64,000 nucleotides of DNA from Thermobifida cellulosilytica TB100 (GCF_001517975.1 NZ_KQ950183.1:83282-147281); one strand, 5' to 3'. Shown: positions 1 to 9,884, counted from the first letter of the stretch. Program-made: numbers and translations. Notes: generated by a model not told the origin, from the sequence alone.

Positions 1-2
1 TC

Positions 3-1079
3 CGGCTCACCCTCGACCTGGACTTGCAGTGGTACGCCCAGCAGGCCCTCACCGAGCGGGTCGAGCAACTGGACGCCGAGGCGGGCACGGTCGTCGTGAT
101 GACCCGCGACGGCCAGATCAGGGCGATGGCCAACTACCCCACCTACGACCAGGCCGACTTCGCCTCGGTCAGCGCCGAGCAGCGCCGCAACGGCGCGGTC
201 GCCGACGCCTTCGAGCCGGGCAGCACCAGCAAGGTCGTCACCGTCGCCGCGGCGCTGGAGGAGGACCTGGTCACCCCCGACACCGTCTTCACGGTCCCCA
301 GCTCCGTCCGCCGCTACGACCAGGTGTTCCGCGACTCCTCCCCGCACCCGACCCAGCGGCTCACCGTCAACGGGATCATGGCCACCTCCAGCAACGTCGG
401 GGCCATCCAGATCGGCGAGCAGGTGGGCGCCGAGCGGATGTACGACTACCTGCGCCGGTTCGGGTTCGGCCGCCCCACAGGGCTGGACCTGCCCGGCGAG
501 AACACGGGAATCCTCACCGAGCCGCAGGGGTGGTCCGGCACCGACCTGCCGTCCGTCTCCTTCGGCCACAGCCTCTCGGTCAACGCCGTGCAACTGGCCG
601 CCGCCTACGCCGCCATCGCCAACGACGGCGTCCGGGTGGAGCCCACGCTCGTGGCGGGCACGGTGGACGCCGACGGCGAGTTCGAGCCCGCGCCCCGGCC
701 CGCGAGCGAACGGGTGGTCAGCGCCGAGACCGCCGCCGAGATCCGGCTGATGCTGGAGGCCGTCACCGGCGACATGGGCACCGCCGGCCAGGCCCGCATC
801 GACGGCTACCGGGTCGGCGGCAAGACCGGCACCGCCAACCGGATCGACCCCGACACCGGCCGCTACGAGGGCGGCGGCTACGTCAGCTCCTTCGTCGGCC
901 TCGCCCCGGTCGACGACCCCGAGCTGGTCGTCCTGGTGGTGCTGCACGGCCCGCAGGACGAGTACTACGGCGGCGAGGCGGCCACCCCGGTCTTCACCGA
1001 CGTGATGTCGTTCGCGCTGAAGACCCTCCAGGTGCCGCCGACCGGCACCCGGCCGCCCGCGCTGCGCCTGGTGGAGTGA
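3..1079 (+). CDS. ftsI: Penicillin-binding protein (FtsI/PBP3 type), 5' end outside window
   Basis: This is the C-terminal transpeptidase part of a class B penicillin-binding protein, which cross-links septal peptidoglycan at the membrane. The three active-site motifs are visible in order: the nucleophile motif STSK within EPGSTSK, the SSN motif in TSSNVGAIQ, and KTGT in GGKTGTANR. The reading frame is open from base 3, so the N-terminal anchor and dimerisation domain lie upstream of the window. No PASTA domain follows the transpeptidase domain, which fits FtsI rather than PASTA-carrying PBPs. Its place directly before murE is the usual dcw order. The identification as the division-specific enzyme rests mainly on this position. 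Confidence 0.93.
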   Translation, partial: RLTLDLDLQWYAQQALTERVEQLDAEAGTVVVMTRDGQIRAMANYPTYDQADFASVSAEQRRNGAVADAFEPGSTSKVVTVAAALEEDLVTPDTVFTVPSSVRRYDQVFRDSSPHPTQRLTVNGIMATSSNVGAIQIGEQVGAERMYDYLRRFGFGRPTGLDLPGENTGILTEPQGWSGTDLPSVSFGHSLSVNAVQLAAAYAAIANDGVRVEPTLVAGTVDADGEFEPAPRPASERVVSAETAAEIRLMLEAVTGDMGTAGQARIDGYRVGGKTGTANRIDPDTGRYEGGGYVSSFVGLAPVDDPELVVLVVLHGPQDEYYGGEAATPVFTDVMSFALKTLQVPPTGTRPPALRLVE

Positions 1080-1318
1080 GCGGCGGGACGGCCGAACCGG
1101 TGCCGGACACACCGGCCGGGATCGCTTGCCAGGCGACGGCGCGGTGCCCGATGCTTGCGGACGTCCCCGACGCCTGACGCCGCCGGTCCCGGAGCGGAGC
1201 CGGCCGCACCGCGCCCGCGACGGACCGGGCGGGCACGGCGCTCCCCGAGCCGAACGTCTCCGCGGAGAATTGACCTCCACCAGCGGTGAACCGATAACCT
1301 CACGAGGTGTCACCCGTA

Positions 1319-2923
1319 ATGCGACCCGAACACGTCCAGCCCCGTCCGCTGTCCGAACTCGTCCCGCTGCTCGGCCCGGACGCCTTCGTCACCTGCGTCG
1401 ACCCCCTGGAGCCTCCGCTGGGCAGCGCGGCCGCCCCGCAGGCCGCGGAGCCGGAGCAGCCCCACGACGTCGCCTCCGTCCTCGTCAGCGGCATCACGCA
1501 CGACTCCCGCGCGGTGCGCCCCGGGGACCTCTACGCGGCCCTGCCGGGGCAGCGCGTCCACGGCGCCAAGTTCGCCGAGCAGGCCGCCCGGGCCGGGGCC
1601 GTGGCCGTGCTCACCGACCCCGCCGGCTACGACCGCGCCGCGGCCACCAGGCTGCCGGTGATCACCGTGCCCGACCCGCGGGCCCTGCTGGGGGACGTGG
1701 CCGCCTGGATCTACGGCCGCCCGGCCGGGGAGCTGCTGCTGATCGGCATCACCGGCACCAGCGGCAAGACCACGGTCAGCTACCTGGTGGAGTCGGGGCT
1801 GCGTGCCGCGGGCCTGCGCAGCGGCCTGGTGGGCACCGTGGAGATCCGGGTGGACGACGAGCGCGTCGCCTCCTCCCTCACCACCCCCGAGGCCACCGAC
1901 CTGCACGGGCTGTTCGCCCTCATGCGCGAACGCGAGGTCGACGGCGTGGCCATGGAGGTCTCCAGCCACGCCCTGGCGCTGGGCCGGGTCGACGGCGTGC
2001 GCTACGACGTCGCGGTGTTCACCAACCTCTCCCAGGACCACCTGGACTTCCACTCCGACCTGCGCGACTACTTCGACACCAAGGCGCGGCTGTTCACCCC
2101 CGAGTTCGCCAAGGTCGCCGTGGTCAACCGGGACGACACCTTCGGACGGGAGCTCGTCGACCGGATCACCGAACAGGGCGCGATCCCGGTCACCACGTTC
2201 TCCGCCGCGGGCGACGCCGAGGCGGACTGGTACGCCACCGACGTCGTGCTCGGACCGGAGGGCAGCCGGTTCCGGGTGGTCGGCCCCGGCGGGATGGAGA
2301 TGGACGCCTCGGTGCGGCTGCCCGGCCCGTTCAACGTCTCCAACGCCCTGGCCGCGATCGTCGCCCTCATCGAGGCGGGCGTGCAGTTGCCCACCGCCCT
2401 GGACGGGGTCGCGGCGGCGCCCGGCGTGCCCGGCCGCATGGAGCGGATCGACGAGGGGCAGAACTTCACCGCCGTCGTCGACTACTCGCACAAGCCCGGC
2501 GCCATCGAGGCGGTCCTCACCTCGCTGCGGTCGATCACCAAGGGGCGGCTGACCATCGTGGTGGGCTGCGGCGGGGACCGCGACCGGGGCAAGCGCCCGC
2601 TCATGGGGGAGGCGGCGGCCCGGCTCGCCGACGCGGTCGTCCTCACCGACGACAACCCCCGCAGCGAGGACCCGATCACCATCGTCACCAGCATGCTGGA
2701 GGGCGTGGCGAAGGTCCCCGTGGACCAGCGCGCCCGCATCACGGTCGAACCGGACCGGCGCACCGCGATCGAGCTGGCGGTGGAGCGCGCCAAGCCCGGA
2801 GACGTGCTCGTGGTGGCCGGCAAGGGGCACGAGCGCGGCCAGTACGTGGGCGACCGGGTGCTGCCCTTCGACGACCGCGAGGTGCTGCGCGAGGCGCTGC
2901 GCTGGCGGGTGGGCGGGGAGTGA
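1319..2923 (+). CDS. murE: UDP-N-acetylmuramoyl-tripeptide synthetase MurE
   Basis: Cytoplasmic Mur ligase that adds the third amino acid to UDP-MurNAc-dipeptide. The ATP-binding loop GITGTSGKTT lies near residue 145, and the motif DNPRSEDP near residue 445 is the signature of enzymes that add meso-diaminopimelate. At about 534 aa it is of normal family length. I chose the ATG at 1319 because the purine-rich ACGAGG ends 11 bases upstream. A GTG at 1307 in the same frame would place that sequence inside the start codon, but it cannot be excluded. A 240-base gap separates it from ftsI, so it may have its own promoter. Confidence 0.93.
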   Translation: MRPEHVQPRPLSELVPLLGPDAFVTCVDPLEPPLGSAAAPQAAEPEQPHDVASVLVSGITHDSRAVRPGDLYAALPGQRVHGAKFAEQAARAGAVAVLTDPAGYDRAAATRLPVITVPDPRALLGDVAAWIYGRPAGELLLIGITGTSGKTTVSYLVESGLRAAGLRSGLVGTVEIRVDDERVASSLTTPEATDLHGLFALMREREVDGVAMEVSSHALALGRVDGVRYDVAVFTNLSQDHLDFHSDLRDYFDTKARLFTPEFAKVAVVNRDDTFGRELVDRITEQGAIPVTTFSAAGDAEADWYATDVVLGPEGSRFRVVGPGGMEMDASVRLPGPFNVSNALAAIVALIEAGVQLPTALDGVAAAPGVPGRMERIDEGQNFTAVVDYSHKPGAIEAVLTSLRSITKGRLTIVVGCGGDRDRGKRPLMGEAAARLADAVVLTDDNPRSEDPITIVTSMLEGVAKVPVDQRARITVEPDRRTAIELAVERAKPGDVLVVAGKGHERGQYVGDRVLPFDDREVLREALRWRVGGE

Positions 2924-3285
2924 CCCGCCGCCCGGCGCCGCCCCGCGGAGGCCGGGCCCGCCCGCTCCCCGGGGCACGGCGGCCGCGGGACGGCGGTCCG
3001 GCCACCGGTCCGGGCTGGTAGGGGACAGGTGCATATCCATCGCCCGGAGGGCCGGTTTTCGGACATCGGGTCCACAACGGGTCTCACTCGTGCCACATTC
3101 GGGTCTGAGCGCAACCCGGGTCGTCGATCTTGTTCTAAGGTTAGGTGCGGCAATCTCAGCCCGGCACCGTGGCGTCCGCATGCCGCTTCGCGGCTTTTGT
3201 GCAGCATCCCCGTTTCTCGCACGCTGTTCACTGTCAATCACGACGCTTCGAGCGTGGTGGACCGGGCCCGACTTGAGGAGTGGAT
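2924..3285. other. Gap between murE and murF, no gene seen
   Basis: This 362-base stretch has no convincing reading frame, although long frames of the opposite strand run through it. The first 100 bases are very GC-rich. The second half is less GC-rich and contains a TAAGGT box at 3136-3141 that could be a -10 element for murF, but no good -35 is spaced from it. The break in an otherwise tightly packed cluster suggests an internal promoter here; this is inference. Confidence 0.4.
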
Positions 3286-4698
3286 TTGATCGCGCTGACG
3301 CTCGATCGGATCGCCGAGATCACCCGATCACGACTATGCGGATCGGCGCAGCCCGCAGCCATCGTCGACGGCCCGGTGGTGGTCGACTCGCGGCAGGCCG
3401 CTCCCGGTTCGCTGTTCGTCGCCCTGCGCGGCGCCCGGGTCGACGGCCACGACTTCGCCGAGGCCGCGGTCGCGGCCGGAGCGACAGCCGTCCTGTGCTC
3501 CCGCCCGGTGGACGTCCCCCACCTGCTGGTCGACGGCGGCGACGACGAGGTCGTGGCGGCGCTGGCCGAGCTGGCGCGCGCGGTCGTGGCGGAGCTCCCC
3601 GGCGCCGACGTCATCGGAGTCACCGGCTCGTCCGGGAAGACCACGACGAAGGACCTGCTGGCCCAGGTGCTGGGACGGATCGGCCCCACCGTCGCTCCCC
3701 CGGGGTCGTTCAACAACGAGATCGGCCATCCGCTCACCGTCCTGCGCGCGGACGAGACCACCCGCTTCATCGCGCTGGAGGTCGCCGCGCGCGGCGTGGG
3801 GCACATCGCGCACCTGTGCCGGATCGCGCCGCCGCGCATCGGCGTCGTGCTCAACGTCGGCAGCGCCCACATGGGCGAGTTCGGCGACCGCGAGACCATC
3901 GCCCGCGCCAAGGGCGAGCTCGTCGAGGCACTGCCCCCCGCCGAGCAGGGCGGCGTGGCCGTCCTCAACGCCGACGACGCCGCGGTGGCCGCCATGGCCG
4001 GGCGCACGGCGGCCCGGGTCGTCACCTACGGCCTGGCCGCGACCGCCGACGTCCGGGCCGAGGGAGTCGACCTGGACGAGACGGGGCGCCCCCGCTTCAC
4101 CCTCGTCGTCGGCGGCGCCTCCGCCCCGGTGCACCTGCGCCTGGTCGGCGCCCACCAGGTGCACAACGCCCTGGCCGCCGCCGCGGTCCTGCACGAACTG
4201 GGCAGGGACGCCGCCGACATCGCCGAGGCCCTGGGCGAGGCCGGGCCGGTGAGCCGCTGGCGCATGGAGGTCACCGAGCGGCCGGACGGGGTGACCGTCG
4301 TCAACGACGCCTACAACGCCAACCCCGAGTCCATGGCGGCGGCCCTGCGCACGCTGGCCGCGCTGGCCACGGGCCGCCGCTCCTTCGCGGTACTGGGCCA
4401 CATGGCCGAACTCGGCCCCGCGCACCGCACCGAGCACGAGCGGGTGGGACGCCTGGCGGCCGAGAGCGGAGTGGACGTCCTCGTCACCGTGGGCGACCAG
4501 GCGGCGGGCATCGCGGACGGGGCCGCCTCGGTCGCCGACTGGAAAGGGGAGACCGTGGCGGTCGCCGACGTGGCGGAGGCGGTCGCGGTGCTCGGGGAGC
4601 GTCTCAGACCCAAGGACATCGTCATGCTGAAGGGATCACGAGTGGCCGGTCTGGAACAGGTAGCCGAGCAGCTCATGGGTGTGGAGGCCGCCGAATGA
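3286..4698 (+). CDS. murF: UDP-N-acetylmuramoyl-tripeptide--D-Ala-D-Ala ligase MurF
   Basis: Cytoplasmic Mur ligase that attaches D-Ala-D-Ala to complete the UDP-MurNAc-pentapeptide. The P-loop GVTGSSGKTTTKDL lies near residue 110 and the conserved NDAYNANP motif near residue 340. I chose the TTG at 3286 as start: it gives the N-terminus MIALTLDRIAEI, typical of MurF, and GAGGAG sits 5 bases upstream. The GTG at 3280 overlaps that ribosome-binding site and is less likely. Length 470 aa is normal. The stop codon overlaps the mraY start by 4 bases (ATGA), so the two are probably translationally coupled. Confidence 0.92.
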   Translation: MIALTLDRIAEITRSRLCGSAQPAAIVDGPVVVDSRQAAPGSLFVALRGARVDGHDFAEAAVAAGATAVLCSRPVDVPHLLVDGGDDEVVAALAELARAVVAELPGADVIGVTGSSGKTTTKDLLAQVLGRIGPTVAPPGSFNNEIGHPLTVLRADETTRFIALEVAARGVGHIAHLCRIAPPRIGVVLNVGSAHMGEFGDRETIARAKGELVEALPPAEQGGVAVLNADDAAVAAMAGRTAARVVTYGLAATADVRAEGVDLDETGRPRFTLVVGGASAPVHLRLVGAHQVHNALAAAAVLHELGRDAADIAEALGEAGPVSRWRMEVTERPDGVTVVNDAYNANPESMAAALRTLAALATGRRSFAVLGHMAELGPAHRTEHERVGRLAAESGVDVLVTVGDQAAGIADGAASVADWKGETVAVADVAEAVAVLGERLRPKDIVMLKGSRVAGLEQVAEQLMGVEAAE

Positions 4699-5750
4699 CC
4701 GGTATCATCGCGGCCGCGGGGATCTCCCTGCTGGTCTCCTTCCTCCTCATGCCCCCGCTGATCAAGATCCTGTACCGCTTCAAGTTCGGGCAGGAGATCC
4801 GCGACGACGGCCCGCAGGGCCACAAGACCAAGCAGGGCACGCCCACCATGGGCGGCATCGCCATCATCTTCGGCTCGGTCGTCGGCTACTTCGGCGCGCA
4901 CGGGGTGACGATGACCCCGCCGACCGTCTCCGGCGTACTGGTGATCTTCCTGTTCGTCGGACTGGGCTGCGTCGGCTTCCTCGACGACTTCATCAAGATC
5001 TACAAGCGCCGCAGCCTGGGCCTGCGCAGCGGCGCGAAGATGCTCGGCCAGGTCATCGTGGGCGTGGGCTTCGCCGTCGGCGTCACGATGTTCCCCAACT
5101 CCTACACCTACACGCCGGGCTCCACCCACCTGTCGCTGCTGCGCGATTTCGGCCCGCCCATGGCGGTGTGGCTGTTCGTGATCTGGGCGCTGCTGCTGAT
5201 CGTGGCCACCTCCAACGCGGTCAACCTCACCGACGGCCTGGACGGACTGGCCACCGGGGCGACCATCCTCTCCCTCGTCGCCTACGTCATCATCGGCAAC
5301 TGGCAGTTGCGGCAGAGCTGCATCAACGCGCTGGAGCCCAACTGCTACACCGTGCGCGACCCCCTGGACCTGGCCGTCGTGGCCGCCGCCGCGCTGGGCG
5401 GCTGTATCGCGTTCCTCTGGTTCAACGCTCCCCCCGCCAAGATCTTCATGGGCGACACCGGGTCCCTGGCGCTGGGCGGCCTGCTGGTGGGCCTGGCCAT
5501 CACCACCCGCACCCAGTTGCTGCTGCTGGTCATCGGCGGCCTGTTCGTCCTGATCACCGCCTCGGTGATCATCCAGGTCGGCTCGTTCCGCCTCACCGGC
5601 AAGCGGGTGTTCCGCATGGCCCCCCTCCAGCACCACTTCGAGCTGAAGGGGTGGGCCGAGACCACCATCGTGATCCGCTTCTGGATCATCCAGGGGCTGT
5701 TCGTGGCCGCCGCGATCGCCCTGTTCTACCTGGAATGGATGCCACGGTAA
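4695..5750 (+). CDS. mraY: Phospho-N-acetylmuramoyl-pentapeptide-transferase MraY
   Basis: Integral membrane enzyme that transfers phospho-MurNAc-pentapeptide to undecaprenyl phosphate, making lipid I. The 351-aa protein has about ten hydrophobic segments. Family signatures are visible: DDFIKIYKRRSLGL with the catalytic aspartates near residue 98, the NLTDGLDGLATG block near residue 178, and HHFELKGW near the C-terminus. The start overlaps the murF stop by 4 bases, and the stop lies 3 bases before murD, so it is embedded in the same transcription unit. Confidence 0.95.
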   Translation: MTGIIAAAGISLLVSFLLMPPLIKILYRFKFGQEIRDDGPQGHKTKQGTPTMGGIAIIFGSVVGYFGAHGVTMTPPTVSGVLVIFLFVGLGCVGFLDDFIKIYKRRSLGLRSGAKMLGQVIVGVGFAVGVTMFPNSYTYTPGSTHLSLLRDFGPPMAVWLFVIWALLLIVATSNAVNLTDGLDGLATGATILSLVAYVIIGNWQLRQSCINALEPNCYTVRDPLDLAVVAAAALGGCIAFLWFNAPPAKIFMGDTGSLALGGLLVGLAITTRTQLLLLVIGGLFVLITASVIIQVGSFRLTGKRVFRMAPLQHHFELKGWAETTIVIRFWIIQGLFVAAAIALFYLEWMPR

Positions 5751-5753
5751 GCG

Positions 5754-7166
5754 ATGACTGACACCACGACGGAGCTGGGAGGACGTCGGGTCTGCGTGAC
5801 CGGGCTGGGGGTCTCCGGACCCCCGGTCGCCCGGGCGCTGCTGGAGCGGGGCGCCCGCGTCACGGTCGTGGAGGGCCGCGACGACGAGGCGAACCGGGAA
5901 CGCGCCCGGCAGTTGCGCGACCTCGGCGCCACCGTGGAACTCGGCGAGGTCGGCCTGCCCGAGGGCACCGAGCTCGTGGTCACCTCGCCCGGCTGGCGGC
6001 CCGACGCGCCCGTGCTGGCCGCGGCCGCCGACGCCGGGATCGAGGTGATCGGCGACGTCGAACTGGCCTGGCGGCTGCGCCCCGCCGACCAGGTCTGGCT
6101 CGCCGTGACCGGCACCAACGGCAAGACCACCACGGTCCGCATGCTGGAGGCGATGCTGCGCGCCGACGGGCGCCGCGCCCTGGCCGTCGGCAACGTCGGC
6201 ACCCCCGTCATCGAGGCGGTGCTCGCCACCGGCGAGGAGCGCTACGACGTGCTCGCCGTGGAACTGTCCAGCTTCCAGTTGCACTGGTCGTCCACGCTGC
6301 GCCCGCACGCCGCCGCGATCCTCAACATCGCCCCCGACCACCTGGACTGGCACGGCGGCATGGAGGCCTACGCCGCGGCCAAGGCCAGGATCTACGGTCC
6401 GGGGACCGTGCGCGTGGTCAACGCCGCCGACCCGCTCATCCGCACGCTCGCCGAGACCCACGGCGACCCCGCGGCCCCGCTGGTCGGCTTCGGCACGGGC
6501 GTGCCGCGCGCGGGCGAGCTCGGCCTGGTCGAGGACCTGCTGGTGGACCGCGCCTTCGTGCCCGACCCGCGCACCGGCGCGGTGGAGCTGGCCACGCTGG
6601 CCGACGTGGTCCCGGCCGCGCCGCACAACGTCGCCAACGCGCTGGCCGCCGCCGCGCTGGCCCGCTCGGCCGGAGCGGCCCCCGAGGCGGTCCGCGCGGG
6701 CCTGCACGCCTTCCGCCCCGAACCGCACCGCATCGCCCACGTGGCCACCGTCGACGGCGTCGACTACGTCGACGACTCCAAGGCCACCAACGCGCACGCC
6801 GCCGCCGCGTCCCTGGCCGCCTACCCCTCCGTGGTGTGGGTGGCCGGCGGGCTGCTCAAGGGCGCCGACGTCACCGACCTGGTGCGGGACGCGGCCGGGC
6901 GGCTGCGCGGCGTGGTGCTGCTGGGCGCGGACCGCGAGCAGTTGCGCGAGGCGCTGGAGAAGTACGCGCCGCACGTGCCCGTCGTGGACGTGGCGCGCAC
7001 CGACGAGGGCGCGATGGCCGAGGTGGTCGCCGCGGCGGCACGGCTCGCGCAGAAGGGCGACACGGTGCTGCTCGCCCCCGCGGCGGCCTCCATGGACATG
7101 TTCCCCAACTACTCCGAGCGCGGCAACGCGTTCGCCCGGGAGGTCCGCGCACTGGCCTCCTCCTGA
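5754..7166 (+). CDS. murD: UDP-N-acetylmuramoyl-L-alanine--D-glutamate ligase MurD
   Basis: Cytoplasmic Mur ligase that adds D-glutamate to UDP-MurNAc-L-Ala. The N-terminal Rossmann-like domain begins with VCVTGLGVSGPPVARALL, the ATP loop GTNGKTTTVRM is near residue 120, and the Mur-ligase central motifs NIAPDHLDWH and DSKATNAHA are present. Length 470 aa is normal. It starts 3 bases after mraY and ends 205 bases before ftsW, which makes it the last gene of the murF-mraY-murD block. Confidence 0.94.
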   Translation: MTDTTTELGGRRVCVTGLGVSGPPVARALLERGARVTVVEGRDDEANRERARQLRDLGATVELGEVGLPEGTELVVTSPGWRPDAPVLAAAADAGIEVIGDVELAWRLRPADQVWLAVTGTNGKTTTVRMLEAMLRADGRRALAVGNVGTPVIEAVLATGEERYDVLAVELSSFQLHWSSTLRPHAAAILNIAPDHLDWHGGMEAYAAAKARIYGPGTVRVVNAADPLIRTLAETHGDPAAPLVGFGTGVPRAGELGLVEDLLVDRAFVPDPRTGAVELATLADVVPAAPHNVANALAAAALARSAGAAPEAVRAGLHAFRPEPHRIAHVATVDGVDYVDDSKATNAHAAAASLAAYPSVVWVAGGLLKGADVTDLVRDAAGRLRGVVLLGADREQLREALEKYAPHVPVVDVARTDEGAMAEVVAAAARLAQKGDTVLLAPAAASMDMFPNYSERGNAFAREVRALASS

Positions 7167-7313
7167 ACCGGACCGCGACCGAATCGGTGCCGTATCGACG
7201 CCGGGGGCGCGTGAACCTTCTGGCGAGTTGCGCGTCCCCCGCCCGGTCCTGTCAGAAAAAACCCCAACACGCCGGTTATGTGCGCGTCCCCGCCGCCCTC
7301 AGCCGTCAGACTG

Positions 7314-7335
7314 GTGCACCGGGTGCACTGTGCAC
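7314..7335. promoter_or_regulatory. Three GTGCAC palindromes upstream of ftsW
   Basis: The palindrome GTGCAC occurs three times, at 7314-7319, 7323-7328 and 7330-7335, within the murD-ftsW gap and about 40 bases before the ftsW start. Such a cluster could be a binding site for a regulator or part of an RNA hairpin. No regulator is known to me for it; the assignment is inference. Confidence 0.3.
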
Positions 7336-7371
7336 CGAGGGTCACCAGCAGGCGTGGGCGGGAGGAAGTAC

Positions 7372-8748
7372 ATGGCGGCCACGACATCGGTCCCCCCTGC
7401 CGCCGGGGGCGGCGCAGCCCGGGCGCGGCGCGCGCCGCGGACCGGGACGGCCGACAGAGCCGTGCTCGGCCGCGCCCGCGAGTTCACCCGGCTCCTGGAC
7501 CGTCCGCTGACCTCCTACTACCTGCTGTTCGGCAGCGGCGCCCTGCTCATCGGGTTCGGCCTGGTCATGGTGCTGTCCTCCTCCATGGTCGACTCCTACA
7601 CCGAGACCGGGTCGGCGTTCTCCCTCTTCCTCAAGCAGGCGTTCGCCGCGCTCATCGGCATCCCGCTGATGCTGCTCGCCTCCCGCCTGCCGGTGCGGGC
7701 GCTGCGGCAACTGGGCGGGCCGCTGATGCTGGTCTCCGTCCTGCTGCTGGTCCTCACCGTCTTCCAGGGGGTCGAGTACTACGGCGCCAGCCGGTGGCTG
7801 GAGATCGGCGGGATCACCGTCCAGGCGTCCGAGCCCGCCAAGCTCGCCTTCGCGCTGTGGGGCGCCAACGTGCTCGCCCGCAAGGAGGAGCTGCGGGAGC
7901 TGAGCGAGTGGCGGCACCTGCTGGTGCCGCTGCTGCCCGGCTGCGGCGTCCTGGTGCTGCTCGTCCTCATGGGCAGCGACCTGGGCACCTCGTTCGTCCT
8001 CATGGCGGTGCTGGTGGCGCTGCTGTGGATCATCGGCGTGCCGGGACGCCTGTTCCTCGGCGTGGTCGGCCTGGTCGGGCTGCTGGTCGTCATCATGATC
8101 GCCGTCGAGCCCTACCGGCTCAAGCGCCTGACCGCCTTCCTCAACCCCGAGGCCGACCCGTTCAACAGCGGCTACCAACTGCTGCACGGCCTCTACGCGA
8201 TGGGCACCGGCGGACTGCTGGGGCTGGGCATCGGCGCGAGCCGGGAGAAGTGGGGGCACCTGCCGCACCCGGAGAGCGACTTCATCTTCGCGATCATCGG
8301 CGAGGAGTTCGGCCTGCTCGGCACTCTCCTGGTGATCGGGCTGTTCGGGGTGCTCGGCTACTCGGGGCTGCGCGTGGCCGCCCGGGCCGCCGACCCCTTC
8401 GTGCGGCTGACCGCGGTGGCGGTCACCACGTGGATCTGCGTCCAGGCGATGGTCAACATCGGCACCGTCATCGGAGTGCTCCCGGTCACCGGCATTCCGC
8501 TGCCCTTCGTCTCGGCCGGGGGCTCCGCCCTCATCCCCACGATGCTGGGCATGGGCGTGCTGCTGACGCTGGCCAGGAACGAGCCCGCCGCACGCCAGGC
8601 GTTGGCGGCTCGGGGTCCGACATATACGCAAAGGGCTCTAAGCTGGCTGGGCCTGGGTAACGGCGCGGGCCGTGAGTCCGCACGCGCCGACCGGGCTCCC
8701 AAGACACGCCCGACGCAGGTTCAAGCGAGGAGGAATCGGCGACGATGA
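7372..8748 (+). CDS. ftsW: Lipid II polymerase FtsW (SEDS family)
   Basis: Multi-pass membrane SEDS glycosyltransferase that polymerises lipid II at the septum, partnering the class B PBP encoded at the window start. The 458-aa protein has about ten membrane segments. The family region with LLHGLYAMGTGGLLGLGIG and HPESDFIFAIIGEEFGLLG is clear, as is LPFVSAGGSA near the end. A strong GGGAGGAAG ribosome-binding site lies just before ATG 7372. The N-terminal 50 residues are a proline- and arginine-rich cytoplasmic extension, common in actinobacteria. The stop overlaps the murG start (ATGA). Confidence 0.93.
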   Translation: MAATTSVPPAAGGGAARARRAPRTGTADRAVLGRAREFTRLLDRPLTSYYLLFGSGALLIGFGLVMVLSSSMVDSYTETGSAFSLFLKQAFAALIGIPLMLLASRLPVRALRQLGGPLMLVSVLLLVLTVFQGVEYYGASRWLEIGGITVQASEPAKLAFALWGANVLARKEELRELSEWRHLLVPLLPGCGVLVLLVLMGSDLGTSFVLMAVLVALLWIIGVPGRLFLGVVGLVGLLVVIMIAVEPYRLKRLTAFLNPEADPFNSGYQLLHGLYAMGTGGLLGLGIGASREKWGHLPHPESDFIFAIIGEEFGLLGTLLVIGLFGVLGYSGLRVAARAADPFVRLTAVAVTTWICVQAMVNIGTVIGVLPVTGIPLPFVSAGGSALIPTMLGMGVLLTLARNEPAARQALAARGPTYTQRALSWLGLGNGAGRESARADRAPKTRPTQVQARRNRRR

Positions 8749-9884
8749 GGGTAGTCCTCGCCGGAGGCGGCACGGCCGGACACGTGGAACCCGCACTGGC
8801 CCTGGCCGATGCACTGCGGCGCATCAACCCTGACACCCAGGTGCTGTGCCTGGGCACCGAGCGGGGACTGGAGCAGCGCCTCGTCCCCATGCGGGGCTAC
8901 GAACTGGCGCTGATCCCCGCGGTGCCGCTGCCCCGCAAGCTCACCCCCCAGTTGCTGTCGGTCCCCGGTCGGCTGGCCAACGCGATCAGCACCGCGGCCA
9001 AGCACCTGGAGCGCATCCAGGCCGACGTCCTCGTCGGCTTCGGCGGCTACGTGGCCACCCCCGGCTACCTGGCAGCGCGCAGCCGCCGCATCCCGATCGT
9101 GGTGCACGAGGCCAACCCGCTGCCCGGTCTGGCCAACCGGCTCGGCGCGCGGCTCACCCCGCACGTGTTCACCGGGCACCCCCACACCGAGATCCGCAAC
9201 GGCCGCTACATCGGCATCCCCCTGCGCACCCGGATCTCCACCCTGGACCGGCTGGCCGCGGGCGACCGGGCCCGCGCCAAGCTCGGCCTCCGCCCCGACC
9301 TGCCGACCCTGCTGATCTTCGGCGGCTCCCAGGGAGCCCAGGTCATCAACCAGACCGCCTTCGAGTGCGCCGAGGACTTCCACCAGGCCGGCATCCAGGT
9401 GCTGCACGTGGTCGGCCCCAAGAACGCCGACGGCCCCGAGGACCGCACCCGCGGCGGAGTCCCCTACGTGGTGGTGCCCTACGTCGACGAGATGGAGCTG
9501 GCCTACGCCGCCGCCGACGTGGCCATGTGCCGCTCCGGCGCGCTCACCTGCGCCGAGCTGACCGCGGTGGGCCTGCCCGGCGCGTTCGTCCCGCTGGCCA
9601 TCGGCAACGGCGAGCAGCGGCTCAACGCCGAGCCGATCGTGCAGGCCGGGGGCGGCATCATGGTGGCCAACTCGGAGCTGAGCCCGCAGTGGATCCGCGA
9701 GCAGCTGATCCCGCTGCTCCTCGACACCGACCGGCTCGTGGCGATGTCGGAGGCCGCGTCGCGGCTGGGCCGCCGCGACGCCGACATGGCGCTGGCCCGC
9801 GAGGTCATCGCGGTGGCCAACGGCGACCGGTCCGGGGTGGACATGCCCATCGACTACTCAGAGGAACCGGGAGACGCCCGATGA
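8745..9884 (+). CDS. murG: UDP-GlcNAc:lipid I N-acetylglucosaminyltransferase MurG
   Basis: Membrane-associated GT-B glycosyltransferase that converts lipid I to lipid II. The N-terminal GGGTAGHVEPALALADAL loop, the mid-protein IFGGSQGAQVIN and the donor-binding CRSGALTCAELTAVGLP block are all visible. Length 379 aa is normal. GAGGAGGA precedes the start by about ten bases. The gene overlaps ftsW by 4 bases at its start and murC by 4 bases at its stop. Confidence 0.94.
   Translation: MRVVLAGGGTAGHVEPALALADALRRINPDTQVLCLGTERGLEQRLVPMRGYELALIPAVPLPRKLTPQLLSVPGRLANAISTAAKHLERIQADVLVGFGGYVATPGYLAARSRRIPIVVHEANPLPGLANRLGARLTPHVFTGHPHTEIRNGRYIGIPLRTRISTLDRLAAGDRARAKLGLRPDLPTLLIFGGSQGAQVINQTAFECAEDFHQAGIQVLHVVGPKNADGPEDRTRGGVPYVVVPYVDEMELAYAAADVAMCRSGALTCAELTAVGLPGAFVPLAIGNGEQRLNAEPIVQAGGGIMVANSELSPQWIREQLIPLLLDTDRLVAMSEAASRLGRRDADMALAREVIAVANGDRSGVDMPIDYSEEPGDAR

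Noticed and set aside
8846-9880. In-frame extension upstream of murC
   Set aside because: It overlaps murG in another frame; the MurC N-terminus and the ATGA overlap fix the start at 9881.
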